This document shows positions 16,707 through 25,500 of a stretch of 64,000 nucleotides of DNA, in pieces. The notes under the pieces are model-generated. The model worked only from the letters and a program-made list of their open reading frames with translations. It ran no database searches and was not told the DNA's origin. The stretch is taken from assembly GCF_900104395.1 (NCBI RefSeq), contig NZ_FMXX01000005.1; one strand, written 5' to 3'. Made by a program: the position numbers and the translations under genes. Numbering within the stretch: position 1 is the first letter of the stretch; every line of letters begins with the position of its first letter. This stretch comes from Fusobacterium_C necrophorum. Lineage in GTDB: Bacteria; Fusobacteriota; Fusobacteriia; Fusobacteriales; Fusobacteriaceae.

Positions 16707-19700
16707 CTATTTTTGCATAATTGCTTTTGTTCTCAATGTATCATCTACAATATTCTCTACATGGACACTTTCCATAAATTGTGTTTTTGGTCTTATTTTG
16801 TGAGAAGATTTGTTTGCTCCAATACTAAAAATAGCATTGTCTGGAAAGGTTAACAAGGTAAATTGTAAACCGACTCTCCATTCGTAATCCCTCGCTGTCA
16901 GGCTATATTTTCTTTCATATAATACAGACCATTCAAAAAAATCAAATTCTTTTCCAATTTCTATTCCAATTCCGTCCAAAGCTTTCTTATGTTTTCTATC
17001 TTCATTTACCTTATCCAATAAATTTTCATAGAACTTTGCATAGGTTTTTACTTTCCAACTTTTACTCGGTCGTCCCACTTTTCCATACAAACTGATTTGA
17101 TGTTCTCGATTTTTTTTCTTCCAAGAATATTTAGAATTTTGATATAACCAACCAGCATTTTCTTCAAAACTATATCCTAATCCATATCGATTGTGAGTAT
17201 AGAACATAGATCCTTTTATTTTTTGTAGAGAATCTCCCAAATTATGTGTTTTTTCATATCTTGCCTTATTTCTTTCCAAACTTCCATAAAAACGAAAATT
17301 TGTTCTTCCATCTCCAAATAAAAAAGCATCCTCTCGAATTCCTGTTAAATGAAAAGAATCTTCTAAGCTATCTCTATTTTCTAATAAACTCTTAACCTTC
17401 TCAATATCTCGTATAGACAACTCTTTTTCCGTTTTTCCTGTTTCTAAAGAAGCATATTTAATATACTCTGCCTCTTGCATTCTGGTGTCACGATATTGAT
17501 AAGAGAAGTTGATTTTATCACTATGTCCAATATTTTTTCTACTTCCATCTAAAGTTACCTTACTACTTCCTTCTTTATGATGAGAATTTTCATAGCTAAA
17601 GTAAACATGATGTTGAATATCTCCGTTCTTATGAAAATTGAATCCATAGACCTTATTATCAATATCCAATACTTTGGTGTCATGAAAATCATCAATCAAA
17701 ATACGATCTTTTCCTGTCCGATAAGATAAGCCCAAACTTTTGTCCCCCCAGCTATAAGAATATTGGAAGCTATTAGCTCCAATATCTTCTGTCGCCATTT
17801 TTGGAAATTGAAAATCAACCTTTTGTCTTTCATATCCAAAAGAATGAGCTCCATATTGAACTCTTCCCCCATAATTTTCCATGGATAAGTCCCGATAGTT
17901 TCGGAATGTATTAACAACCCGATTGGTATATCTATCATCTTTTTCATAGAAAAAACTTATTTTCTTATTCCCATTTACTTGAAAATCCACTTTTTGTTTT
18001 AGAAATTCTCCTTTTTTATCAGAAGGATGAATTGGATTTTTATCCAATCGATATTCTCCATAATATTCTGTATGAACGGCTTTTGTATCCCAAGAAAGTA
18101 TATCTTTCATTTGATAACTATCTTTTTTAGTATACAAATTTTGTGCCTTATCCTCTTCCTTTCTACCATTGTAGTTATATTTTTGCATATATATATCTAA
18201 GTTATTTCTAACTTTGACATCCTCTTTTTCATAAAGACTTAATTCATGGTTGAATCCTAATCCATATCGCAAAGAACTTCCGTCACTATGTTGATACTCA
18301 TCTTGACGTAAATCCGCTCGTAATGCTACCTTTCCAAAAGAACCCAAAGAAATATTTTTCTTTTCAATATCAAAACCATAGAAAGAAGATTCCGATTTTA
18401 TCCTATAAATCTTATCAAGACTACCAGAAATTTCTCCTTCTCTTGTCCAAATTTCTTCTTTTTGTTTTCCAGCAAAAACATTAACATTAATATTATTTTC
18501 TTCTACAAGATTGATATTTCCTTTATTTTCTTTTATTTTTGCATACACTTTGTTATGAAATCTGTTATATTGTCGTAATCTATCATATCCCAGTTTTCTT
18601 GTATATACTTCTGGATTCACAGCAGTATTATCCATGATAACAATCTTTTCATTTTCTAATACATCCAATTTTTTTTCTTCAAATTTACTAGAAAAACTTG
18701 GTTTTATACGAAATTTCTCAAATTCGTATTCCCCTAACCATAATATTCCTTGCTTCTGATTATAAATAGAATATTCCGAAACTTTTACTGGTGTATAATC
18801 AATTGGTAAATCCAATAAATTTCTTCGTTTTAGTGCCTGAGCATTTGACTCTGTTTCCCAAAGATGTAAGTCTCGCAATTTATCTCCTTTGATTTCATCA
18901 TATTGTAAACCCAAGGTATGCTTCTTATCGAAAACAACAAAGCCATAATTTTCTCCTCGAGAACGGTCATATTTTTTCGTATATCCTGGAGTAATGTCAT
19001 ACAAATATTGATAATATCCTCCCATTTTATATCGTTGATTATCTTGATATAAGGATATATTTGTATAAAGAGCATTGTCCCCTTTCTCCTCAAATACATT
19101 ATCTTCAACATCATCATAAGTAGATAAAGTATATAATTTCTTATCTGTTGTAAGCCTACTGGAAGCTTGAAAAGAAATATCCTTATTTTTTCCCATTCCA
19201 TGTAAATCAGAATTTACAGAATAATAACCTATATTTTTATCGAAATTCGGTCTTTTCAAATATACTCTTGTTCCTCGAATTCCAAATTTGTTATCAAATT
19301 CTTTATTTGCCTCGTATTTTGTAATTAAATCATTTAAAGAAGATAACATACTTGTAGTGGCATTGATTCCTGAAATATGAAAATTTCCATATTCTCCATC
19401 ATAATCATATTTGGTTTCTACATGGTATCTTTTATGTTTTTGTTCATATTCTATGTCATTCATAGTATCTTTTTTCCCATGTACTTTTGAATGTATCAAT
19501 AAATCTGTCACATTGACCTGTGCCATTCCATATTCTTTCGTATCATACCAAGTTTCTGAACGTCCAATTAAAAATCCCATATTATCTGCAAATTTAGGAG
19601 CAATTCCTCCTTTGAATTTACTGGAGCGATCTCCATACAAAATCCCCCAAGAAGCCTGCCAACCATAATAGTCTTTTTCATTCCAAGTTGGAAATAAAGG

Positions 19701-20339
19701 TACCTTTGAATTTTTCCGAATATTCAATCGAAACCAAGGAAATTCTAAAGGTAAGACTTTACGCCTCCCCAAGTATAAATTACTGTCATAAATTGTCAAT
19801 TGTTTATCTGGCTCAATGACCATTTGTTTCGATAAAATATGATAGTCAATCTCATTAGGATTCGAAACATGATTAATAATTTTAAAATCTGTGGTCAACC
19901 AAGCTTTATCAATATATATTTTTTCTTTCTTATAAGAAATATGATCACTTCCAAAATAAATTCTATCATTGGGAGCTTCTGCTCCTGTCACAGGTGCCAC
20001 TTCTAAATACCCAAAATTTTTATAAAAGTGGGCTTCTTTTCCATCAGCAGCAGCTTCTCCTGCCTGTGATTCTATTTTTACTTTTCCAGTTTCATTGTCT
20101 ATTTCTGCAATTATCCCATCTCGATAGTAAGCTTTTCCTGCTTTGGCATCACGTTGCATTGTATGAACCTTCGTTTTGATATTTGATTGTTTTAATACAA
20201 TTCCCTTTTGGGAAGTGATTGTATTTGTATTTAAATCAATGTCAACTTCTTCTGCTCTTCCCTCTACTTCTTGGGCATAGGTAGCTGCGTTGATACTTAG
20301 TAACAAAAATAAAGCTAACAGGATTCGCTTATCTTTCAT
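16707..20339 (-). CDS. lptD: LptD/OstA-like LPS-assembly outer-membrane protein
   Basis: Exported 1210-residue protein. Signal peptide about residues 1-22 (cleavage near TYA/QEV). Next comes an OstA/LptA-like beta-jellyroll (about 25-215: repeated short strands, GKAYYRDG, GKEAHFYKNFGYLEV, YFGSDHISYKKEKIYID), then WFRLNIRKNSKVPLFPTWNEKDYYGWQASWG-type sequence marking entry to the LptD barrel, followed by about 900 residues rich in alternating aromatic strands. It would insert LPS or lipooligosaccharide into the outer leaflet with LptE. It is much longer than the roughly 780-residue E. coli protein, contains no cysteine at all (E. coli LptD depends on disulfides), and ends in a charged tail after the last strand rather than in an aromatic residue. 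Confidence in LptD rather than another large OstA-domain porin is moderate to high. Confidence 0.82.
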   Translation of the reverse strand: MKDKRILLALFLLLSINAATYAQEVEGRAEEVDIDLNTNTITSQKGIVLKQSNIKTKVHTMQRDAKAGKAYYRDGIIAEIDNETGKVKIESQAGEAAADGKEAHFYKNFGYLEVAPVTGAEAPNDRIYFGSDHISYKKEKIYIDKAWLTTDFKIINHVSNPNEIDYHILSKQMVIEPDKQLTIYDSNLYLGRRKVLPLEFPWFRLNIRKNSKVPLFPTWNEKDYYGWQASWGILYGDRSSKFKGGIAPKFADNMGFLIGRSETWYDTKEYGMAQVNVTDLLIHSKVHGKKDTMNDIEYEQKHKRYHVETKYDYDGEYGNFHISGINATTSMLSSLNDLITKYEANKEFDNKFGIRGTRVYLKRPNFDKNIGYYSVNSDLHGMGKNKDISFQASSRLTTDKKLYTLSTYDDVEDNVFEEKGDNALYTNISLYQDNQRYKMGGYYQYLYDITPGYTKKYDRSRGENYGFVVFDKKHTLGLQYDEIKGDKLRDLHLWETESNAQALKRRNLLDLPIDYTPVKVSEYSIYNQKQGILWLGEYEFEKFRIKPSFSSKFEEKKLDVLENEKIVIMDNTAVNPEVYTRKLGYDRLRQYNRFHNKVYAKIKENKGNINLVEENNINVNVFAGKQKEEIWTREGEISGSLDKIYRIKSESSFYGFDIEKKNISLGSFGKVALRADLRQDEYQHSDGSSLRYGLGFNHELSLYEKEDVKVRNNLDIYMQKYNYNGRKEEDKAQNLYTKKDSYQMKDILSWDTKAVHTEYYGEYRLDKNPIHPSDKKGEFLKQKVDFQVNGNKKISFFYEKDDRYTNRVVNTFRNYRDLSMENYGGRVQYGAHSFGYERQKVDFQFPKMATEDIGANSFQYSYSWGDKSLGLSYRTGKDRILIDDFHDTKVLDIDNKVYGFNFHKNGDIQHHVYFSYENSHHKEGSSKVTLDGSRKNIGHSDKINFSYQYRDTRMQEAEYIKYASLETGKTEKELSIRDIEKVKSLLENRDSLEDSFHLTGIREDAFLFGDGRTNFRFYGSLERNKARYEKTHNLGDSLQKIKGSMFYTHNRYGLGYSFEENAGWLYQNSKYSWKKKNREHQISLYGKVGRPSKSWKVKTYAKFYENLLDKVNEDRKHKKALDGIGIEIGKEFDFFEWSVLYERKYSLTARDYEWRVGLQFTLLTFPDNAIFSIGANKSSHKIRPKTQFMESVHVENIVDDTLRTKAIMQK

Positions 20340-20375
20340 GATTTCCTACCTCTCTTAATTTTTTATTCTTTTTTC

Positions 20376-20384
20376 ATTATATCA
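20376..20384 (-). promoter_or_regulatory. extended -10 promoter of lptD-thrS
   Basis: The minus strand reads TGATATAAT (20384 to 20376), an extended -10 element, about 36 bases before the lptD ATG. The -35 region is poor, as usual for extended -10 promoters. Confidence 0.6.
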
Positions 20385-20389
20385 TACAA

Positions 20390-20425
20390 CTATATGAAAA
20401 TAAAAGGACATTTTTCAATGTCCTT
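20390..20425 (-). terminator. intrinsic terminator after the thioredoxin gene
   Basis: Perfect 9-bp stem (20404-20412 with 20417-20425), 4-base loop, followed on the minus strand by TTTTATTTT. It separates the thioredoxin gene from the lptD promoter. Confidence 0.8.
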
Positions 20426-20433
20426 CTCAAGCC

Positions 20434-20754
20434 CTACGGTAAAATTTTCTTTCTGATTTCTTCTTTCATCATTAACTTATCTAACTTCTTTACCTGTTCT
20501 ATCAATTTGCCATGAGAATATAGTAAAATATTGGGAATGGTATCTATTCGAAATCGTTGCATCAATTTTGGATTTCTATCTACATCTACTAAACAAATGG
20601 TCAAATTTTCTTCCTGTGCCAATTCTTCTAATATATGATTTACAAATTTACAAGGGCCACACCACTCAGCCCAAAAGTTAATCAACAGTCTTTCACTATT
20701 TCGTAATAAATCTTCTGAAAATGAACTCTCACTTAAATGAATCACTCTGCTCAA
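20434..20754 (-). CDS. trxA: thioredoxin (TTG start)
   Basis: Small cytoplasmic disulfide reductase of 106 residues. The active site is WCGPC with C32 and C35, exactly the classical thioredoxin numbering, and the cis-proline is P74 in TIP. The longest frame starts 13 codons upstream at another TTG, but the Shine-Dalgarno AAAGGAGG lies seven bases before the TTG at 20754, and that start gives normal length and numbering. It stands alone between tsaB (102 bases upstream) and a terminator. A thioredoxin reductase is not in the window. No signal peptide is seen with this start. Confidence 0.88.
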   Translation of the reverse strand: MSRVIHLSESSFSEDLLRNSERLLINFWAEWCGPCKFVNHILEELAQEENLTICLVDVDRNPKLMQRFRIDTIPNILLYSHGKLIEQVKKLDKLMMKEEIRKKILP

Positions 20755-20769
20755 CGCCCTTCCTCCTTT
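20747..20769 (-). promoter_or_regulatory. ribosome-binding site that fixes the thioredoxin TTG start
   Basis: AAAGGAGG on the minus strand, then seven bases (AAGGGCG... spacing region) to TTG at 20754-20752. No ATG exists in frame upstream of the conserved domain. Confidence 0.7.
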
Positions 20770-20856
20770 GTATCTTTCTACTCCATTGTACAATATATTA
20801 AGGAAGTTTCAAGTTTTTTTCATTTTCTCATTTATTTTTTATAAATTCGTTCCATT

Positions 20857-21525
20857 TTAAACTCTTTCTTTCGACTTTTCAGCTTGTGACTTACATACAT
20901 ACATCGGCTCTAAGGTATATAAGTTATCTTCTTCCTGAGATACTGCTTGTTTTGCAAAATAAATCGCCCTTGTGACAGAATGTTCTTCCAAAATTATAAT
21001 TGCTTTCTCCCCATAACTTTCTAAAATTAATTTCTGATATGCCAAAGCTCCGTCTCCAATAAAGTAATTGATTGACTCTCCTTTATATTCCTCCAAAACA
21101 TCTTTTAGCTTCCCATCTTTTGCTTCACATAGAGCCGTTCCCCCATCAAATACCTGATAATAAACTCTTTCCTTTCTGGCATCCAACAGAGAAAAAATTC
21201 TGCCCTTTCCTTGAATCGAGCCTGCTAAAGCCTCCAAACCTGAAATTCCTACGATGGAAATGTTCTTCCCAATCGCCAAGCCTTTTGCAATCGCCATTCC
21301 CACTCGAATTCCCGTAAAAGAGCCCGGTCCGATTCCTACCGCAATTCTCTCTACATCTTCTACTGTCTTTTCTGCAAAAGAAAATAAGCGATCTATCATA
21401 GGTAAAATGATATGGGAATGATTCTTAGAGACAGTAACATTTATTTCTCCCAACACTCCCTTCTCACTATCATATAAAGCCACACTGCACAACTTCGTTG
21501 ACGTATCAATTCCCAAAATTAACAT
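20857..21525 (-). CDS. tsaB: tRNA N6-threonylcarbamoyladenosine biosynthesis protein TsaB
   Basis: Scaffold/partner of TsaD in the complex that makes t6A37 in tRNAs decoding ANN codons; 222 residues. The start LILGIDTSTKLCSVALYD, the VGIGPGSFTGIRVGMAIAKGLA segment and the SLLDARKERVYYQVF strand are diagnostic of TsaB (YeaZ), an inactive ASKHA-fold paralogue of TsaD. I use the ATG at 21525 rather than the one ten codons earlier, because the ASKHA fold begins there and a GGAG lies about ten bases upstream. It overlaps the end of tsaE by 20 bases, coupling the two. tsaD and tsaC are not in the window. Confidence 0.93.
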   Translation of the reverse strand: MLILGIDTSTKLCSVALYDSEKGVLGEINVTVSKNHSHIILPMIDRLFSFAEKTVEDVERIAVGIGPGSFTGIRVGMAIAKGLAIGKNISIVGISGLEALAGSIQGKGRIFSLLDARKERVYYQVFDGGTALCEAKDGKLKDVLEEYKGESINYFIGDGALAYQKLILESYGEKAIIILEEHSVTRAIYFAKQAVSQEEDNLYTLEPMYVCKSQAEKSKERV

Positions 21526-21973
21526 AATCGAATAACTCCTTCTCCTTTGCTTCATTTCCTACATAATGAAGTTCCACTTCTCTTTCCTCTTCTTTTTCCG
21601 TATATTTCAGTTCTAATCGAATATATTCCTCCGGAAGTTCGCTTTCCACGATATTTGCCCATTCCATTAAGATAATACCCTTTTCCCGTAAATAATCTTC
21701 ATAACCGACTTCATACAATTCTTCCGCTTCTGTCAGACGGTACACATCAAAATGATACAAAGGCAATCGTCCGCTTCGATAGTCCAAAACATAATTAAAA
21801 GTTGGACTTTTCAAATTTTCTTTGATCCCCAATGCCTTTGCAAAACGCTGTGTAAAATGTGTTTTTCCCGTTCCCAACTCTCCTATCAAAGCAATAAAAG
21901 TATTTTCTTTTGCATACTGTGCCAAGACATCCGCCAGCAAATCCACCTCTTGAAACTTTAGTCGTTTTCTCAT
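21506..21973 (-). CDS. tsaE: tRNA threonylcarbamoyladenosine biosynthesis ATPase TsaE
   Basis: P-loop ATPase of 155 residues that drives turnover of the TsaB-TsaD complex in t6A synthesis. Walker A is GELGTGKTH (31-39); the LKSPTFNYVLDYRSGRLPLYHFDVYRL stretch (given here by its ends, SPTF and HFDVYRL) is typical of TsaE (YjeE), as is LMEWANIVESELPE near the C-terminus. It lies nine bases after the hldE-like gene and overlaps tsaB. Confidence 0.94.
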   Translation of the reverse strand: MRKRLKFQEVDLLADVLAQYAKENTFIALIGELGTGKTHFTQRFAKALGIKENLKSPTFNYVLDYRSGRLPLYHFDVYRLTEAEELYEVGYEDYLREKGIILMEWANIVESELPEEYIRLELKYTEKEEEREVELHYVGNEAKEKELFDYVNFGN

Positions 21974-21982
21974 TCACATCCC

Positions 21983-22447
21983 TCATTTTTTTTGTATCTT
22001 TTTTACAATATTGGTTGTGGATTTTCCTTCCACAAAACGTAATATTTGAACTTTGCCTCCATGTTTTTCCACTATTTTAGTCTCCGGGAGCTCTTCCTTG
22101 GTATAATCTCCTCCTTTGACATGAATGGACGGTTTCAATTCTTCCAACAATTCTATAGGAGTATCCTCTTCAAATAACACTGTATAATCAACCGCTGCAA
22201 GTCCGCACAACATCTCGGCTCTATCTTCTTCTGAATTGACAGGTCTATCTTTTCCCTTCAGTCTCTTCACGGAAAGATCGGAATTTACTCCCACAATGAG
22301 AATATCCCCCTGTCGTTTTGCTTCCTGTAAATATCGTAAATGTCCTACATGTAAAATATCAAAACAACCATTCGTAAATACCACAACTTTTCCTTGCTTT
22401 TTTGCTTCTTCTACTATAATCCTCGCCAATTTTCTATTTAAAATCAT
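21983..22447 (-). CDS. rfaE2: D-glycero-beta-D-manno-heptose 1-phosphate adenylyltransferase (HldE C-terminal domain type)
   Basis: Nucleotidyltransferase of 154 residues. It contains VVFTNGCFDILHVGHLRYL with the HxGH motif, GVNSDLSVKRLKG and VKGGDYTKEELPE, typical of the free-standing adenylyltransferase half of HldE, which makes ADP-heptose for the LPS inner core. The ATG at 22447 overlaps the nudix stop (ATGA) and has AAGGG upstream; the longer frame would need a TTG start inside the nudix gene. The HldE kinase half is not in this operon. The heptose role fits a Gram-negative outer membrane with LptD encoded nearby. Confidence 0.88.
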   Translation of the reverse strand: MILNRKLARIIVEEAKKQGKVVVFTNGCFDILHVGHLRYLQEAKRQGDILIVGVNSDLSVKRLKGKDRPVNSEEDRAEMLCGLAAVDYTVLFEEDTPIELLEELKPSIHVKGGDYTKEELPETKIVEKHGGKVQILRFVEGKSTTNIVKKIQKK

Positions 22448-23040
22448 CTCTTTCCCTTCTTTTTTCCACGAATCCATGCCAATAAAATTTCTGCAGTAAT
22501 CCCCCAAATGACTTCTCCTTCATAAAAATAGAAATATAAATTTCTTTCATAATAAGGCCATGTATCCCAATAACGACTCGGTAAACCATAAGCTCGCACA
22601 TCAAATTTCGGAATATTTTTCAGTTCTGCAATTTCACGTACAGGTTCTGTCGTTTCCAAATAGGATAAGGGTAAAAAAATTAAATATTCCACTTCCTCCT
22701 TATTGTATCGAAATTCTTCTTTTTTTTCTATTGTTAACTTACAAAGATGTACATCCAGCAATAAATCAAAAATTCCAACTAAAGTCCCTGCATAACCAAT
22801 ATATTCTATTTTTTCTTTCAAAATTCCAAGTTCTTCTGAAGTTTCTCGAATCGCTGTCATTTTAAAGTCAACATCTCGAAGATCTCGTTTCCCACCCGGT
22901 AAAGAAATCTCTCCTCCCTGTCGTATTCCATTGGCTCTTTTTTCTAAAACAATATACTGCTCTCCATCTTCTTCATACAAACAAATCATGACTGCTGCAC
23001 ATTTGTATTTTCCGACATGAAGCACATTTTGTATCTGCAC
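22444..23040 (-). CDS. Nudix hydrolase, CoA-diphosphatase (NudL) type, GTG start
   Basis: Nudix-fold pyrophosphatase of 198 residues. The Nudix region reads SLPGGKRDLRDVDFKMTAIR then ETSEELGI; the G-G-x-x-D-x-x-D spacing before TA-x-RE-T-x-EE-x-G is that of the CoA pyrophosphatase subgroup rather than of MutT. Substrate is therefore probably CoA or its derivatives, but this is a family-level statement. The start is GTG at 23040 with GGGAGG six bases upstream; no ATG is available. It is the first gene of the nudix-rfaE2-tsaE-tsaB operon. Confidence 0.85.
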   Translation of the reverse strand: MQIQNVLHVGKYKCAAVMICLYEEDGEQYIVLEKRANGIRQGGEISLPGGKRDLRDVDFKMTAIRETSEELGILKEKIEYIGYAGTLVGIFDLLLDVHLCKLTIEKKEEFRYNKEEVEYLIFLPLSYLETTEPVREIAELKNIPKFDVRAYGLPSRYWDTWPYYERNLYFYFYEGEVIWGITAEILLAWIRGKKKGKR

Positions 23041-23205
23041 GATTGTCCTCCCAACTTTATGATCTTCGCTCTTTTACTCGAAATTATTTTTTAAAATTAC
23101 GATATTGAGGTCTTTCTAAAATACCTAATTCTACCTTCTTCTCAGTAAATGAAAAATTTTAAAACAATTTCTTTTTTCCATTTATCTCTTTTATCTTTAT
23201 TTAAT

Positions 23206-23214
23206 ATTATATCA
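23206..23214 (-). promoter_or_regulatory. extended -10 promoter of the nudix-rfaE2-tsaE-tsaB operon
   Basis: The minus strand reads TGATATAAT at 23214-23206. It lies 165 bases upstream of the GTG, implying an unusually long leader of about 155 bases that is AT-rich and shows no small gene. Confidence 0.5.
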
Positions 23215-23324
23215 CAGAAAAAGAAAAAGGATGTTAAAAATTCCTTTCAGAATTTCATATTCTATTTTTCATCCATTTTTTCTCATTTATTTTCACTCAT
23301 TTCCTATAAATATTAAAAATACAT

Positions 23325-23462
23325 ATGGCACTCTTACAAAGGAAGAAAAAGAAGAATCCTTTTTCCTTTTATGTCAACTCTATGTTAGAAAATTTTCAAA
23401 TAAATCCTTTCATATGCCCCAATTGCCATATCCCCATGAGAAAAAAAGAGCTGGATTTCTAA
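23325..23462 (+). pseudogene. possible remnant of a transposase C-terminus (zinc-binding tail)
   Basis: A 45-codon frame (ATG at 23325, TAA at 23460) ends in FQINPFICPNCHIPM. A D/N-P-x-x-C-P-x-C-x-x-x-M tail of this kind ends many Y2/IS91-type transposases (...PLxCPxCgxxM). The frame is closed by a TAA at 23307, so only a fragment of a larger protein can be present; no terminal repeats or other IS parts were seen. It lies in the only large gap (23041-23544) of this part, which otherwise holds a promoter and a terminator. A chance frame is the alternative. Confidence 0.3.
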
Positions 23463-23478
23463 TAAAATCCAACTCTTT
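23441..23478 (-). terminator. intrinsic terminator after the AAA-ATPase/nuclease-like gene
   Basis: A 14-bp stem with one imperfect position (23445-23458 with 23465-23478) and a 6-base loop is followed on the minus strand by a run of seven T. It lies 66 bases past the stop at 23545. Confidence 0.8.
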
Positions 23479-23544
23479 CTCTTGTGATTCTCTTTCGCAG
23501 CCAACCCGTTCCATTTATTGGATGCCTTCCCTTTTTCTTCCCTC

Positions 23545-25209
23545 TCAAGTTTTCTTTTGTGAAAGATAGTTTACACGCACTTTTTTCCCACAAAAAGCAA
23601 GTCCTAAAGCCAAGACTTTAGAAATTCCTCTTTGTCTCATTTCGGTATCGTATTTCTTTTCTTGGATTTGTTCCAAAGCTTCCTTCGCTTTCTCTTCCAA
23701 TTCTTCTTCTGTTTTTGCAACTTTACACTCCAAGATAAAGCCGGTCTTTCTCTTATCCTTCGGTTCTATCGAAATATCGTATCTTCCATAACCACTTTCC
23801 AAGTTAGAACGGATTTCATATTCTTTCGATAAGGATAAAATCATCCCCAAGACTAGATTATGATAATACTTTTCCTCTTGACCACCATCATAATAGCTGA
23901 CATTGCTTCGCAAAATCTCTTGCAATTTCTTTTCAAAGATCGCAAGTTCTTCTTGCTTGAAAGCAGACATCATATCTTGAAAGTAATCCACTCCTCCTAA
24001 AAAACGATTTAAAAAACTCTTTTCAAAAAATTGATAAATTTCTTGATTCGGTATTTTCAACGCATAGCGATGATTCCCCATATTTTTTTCTATCTTTAAA
24101 TAACCGCTGTGCACCAACAATTGCCAAATCTCTTGTGGATTTTTTAATTCTTGAAAGCTAAAAGAATACTCCAAAGTCTTTTGAATTTCTTTGCCTTGAA
24201 ACACTGCCTGTAACTCTTCAAAAAGATTTCGATTCGCTTGCTCTAATACATCATAGATTAAGAAGTTATTGGAAGTGTTCACCCAATAGGCTTCCAATTT
24301 TTGATGGGAAATATAGTTAAGAATTGACCATGGATTATAAATCTCTGTCTTTCCAAAGCGGTATCCATCATACCACTCTTTCACTTCTTCCATTTTGTAA
24401 TCCAAACCATAATCGTTTAAAGCCCTCTCTACTTCCTGTTCCGTTAAGCCGAAATAAGAGCTGTATCTCTCATCCAAAACACTATAGACTGCTAAATTAT
24501 TTAAACCGGAGAAGATCCCTTCCTTTGCCACTCGCAAGATTCCTGTCATCACTCCCATTTGTAAGTATTCGTTATCTTTTAAGGCTGCACTGTAAAAATT
24601 ACGGAAGAAAGAAATCGCTTCCTCATAGTAGCCATGTTCATACGCAGATACAATCGGAGTATCATATTCGTCAATTAAAATTACTACCTTTTGCTGATAA
24701 TGCTCTTTTAACATTCGAGAAAGGATCTTAAGAGAATTTGTCAGTTCACTCATGTTTGATTTTTTAGTAATAATCCCTTTAAAGACAGGGATGTCAAATT
24801 CATTGGAATTTTCCAATAAAAAACGAAACGAATAAAAAAGCTCTGAAATGAAAAATCTAATGTCAGAAATCATTTCTTCCCAAGTGTTCCTTTTGGTATC
24901 CTTAAACGAAAGAAAAACCACAGGATATTTCCCTTGTTCTGCCATATAAGGAGAATGTTCTATCTCCAAGCCTTGAAAGAGTTTTGCATTTTCTTCTTGA
25001 TTTTGAATATCAAAAAAGTATTGTAACATCGACATATTCAAGGTCTTTCCAAAACGACGTGGTCTGGTGAATAAAATGGTTTTTCCAATTTCTTGTTGTA
25101 ATTCTTCTATCCATTTTGTTTTGTCCACATAATAGTAGTTGGCTTCTCTCAAAACTTTGAAATCGCTAATTCCATTCGGTAATCCTTTTTTTGCTTCCAA
25201 AGAAAACAC
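23545..25209 (-). CDS. AAA-ATPase-like protein with C-terminal PD-(D/E)XK nuclease-like domain
   Basis: A 554-residue protein of the AAA-ATPase_like plus PDDEXK_9 (formerly DUF1703) architecture. It begins KKGLPNGISDFKVLREANYYYVDKT (ends given: LPNGISDF and YYVDKT), has a Walker A-like RPRRFGKT, Walker B VVILIDEYDTPI, and C-terminally YDISI followed by FILECK, the D...ExK of the nuclease fold. The family is abundant and multi-copy in Fusobacterium and Bacteroides; its biological role is not established, and proposals include mobile element or defence-related functions. It is a single-gene transcript bounded by terminators on both sides. AGGAAGAGAGG lies upstream of the ATG. Confidence 0.88.
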   Translation of the reverse strand: MFSLEAKKGLPNGISDFKVLREANYYYVDKTKWIEELQQEIGKTILFTRPRRFGKTLNMSMLQYFFDIQNQEENAKLFQGLEIEHSPYMAEQGKYPVVFLSFKDTKRNTWEEMISDIRFFISELFYSFRFLLENSNEFDIPVFKGIITKKSNMSELTNSLKILSRMLKEHYQQKVVILIDEYDTPIVSAYEHGYYEEAISFFRNFYSAALKDNEYLQMGVMTGILRVAKEGIFSGLNNLAVYSVLDERYSSYFGLTEQEVERALNDYGLDYKMEEVKEWYDGYRFGKTEIYNPWSILNYISHQKLEAYWVNTSNNFLIYDVLEQANRNLFEELQAVFQGKEIQKTLEYSFSFQELKNPQEIWQLLVHSGYLKIEKNMGNHRYALKIPNQEIYQFFEKSFLNRFLGGVDYFQDMMSAFKQEELAIFEKKLQEILRSNVSYYDGGQEEKYYHNLVLGMILSLSKEYEIRSNLESGYGRYDISIEPKDKRKTGFILECKVAKTEEELEEKAKEALEQIQEKKYDTEMRQRGISKVLALGLAFCGKKVRVNYLSQKKT

Positions 25210-25274
25210 CTCTCTTCCTTTTTTAACTTTATTATACCATGTAAAAAAAGAAAAACCATCCTTGTTTTAAAAAA

Positions 25275-25308
25275 TTCCGGCTTTTCAAAAGAAAAAATAC
25301 AGCCGGAA
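25275..25308. repeat. 8-bp inverted repeat in intergenic DNA
   Basis: 25275-25282 and 25301-25308 are reverse complements (TTCCGGCT/AGCCGGAA) separated by 18 A-rich bases. It is upstream of the AAA-ATPase gene; function unknown. No gene is seen in the 25210-25500 gap. Confidence 0.4.
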
Positions 25309-25401
25309 AGTTTCCCAAAGCTTCCATGACAAAAGTCGCGAGTACTTTGCCAAAATTCACACATCTTAGAAAACTCACTAAGTATTTTCAAGGCGATTCA
25401 A

Positions 25402-25443
25402 TGGGAAAAGGGGCAATCCAATAATTTCAGATTGCCCCCTTTG
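25402..25443 (-). terminator. intrinsic terminator after the autotransporter gene
   Basis: Arms 25410-25418 and 25430-25438 pair perfectly (GGGGCAATC with GATTGCCCC), extended by A-T pairs, with TTTT after the stem on the minus strand. It lies about 58 bases past the autotransporter stop. Confidence 0.75.
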
Positions 25444-25500
25444 TTAGAAAAATCCAACTATATCTTATCCGATATAGTCAGAGTAGAAAGTAAAAATATT

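Noticed and set aside
23231..23569. Plus-strand 112-codon frame
   Set aside because: It runs through the terminator hairpin and over the end of the AAA-ATPase gene and has no coding-like composition; the 45-codon frame in another phase has the better case.
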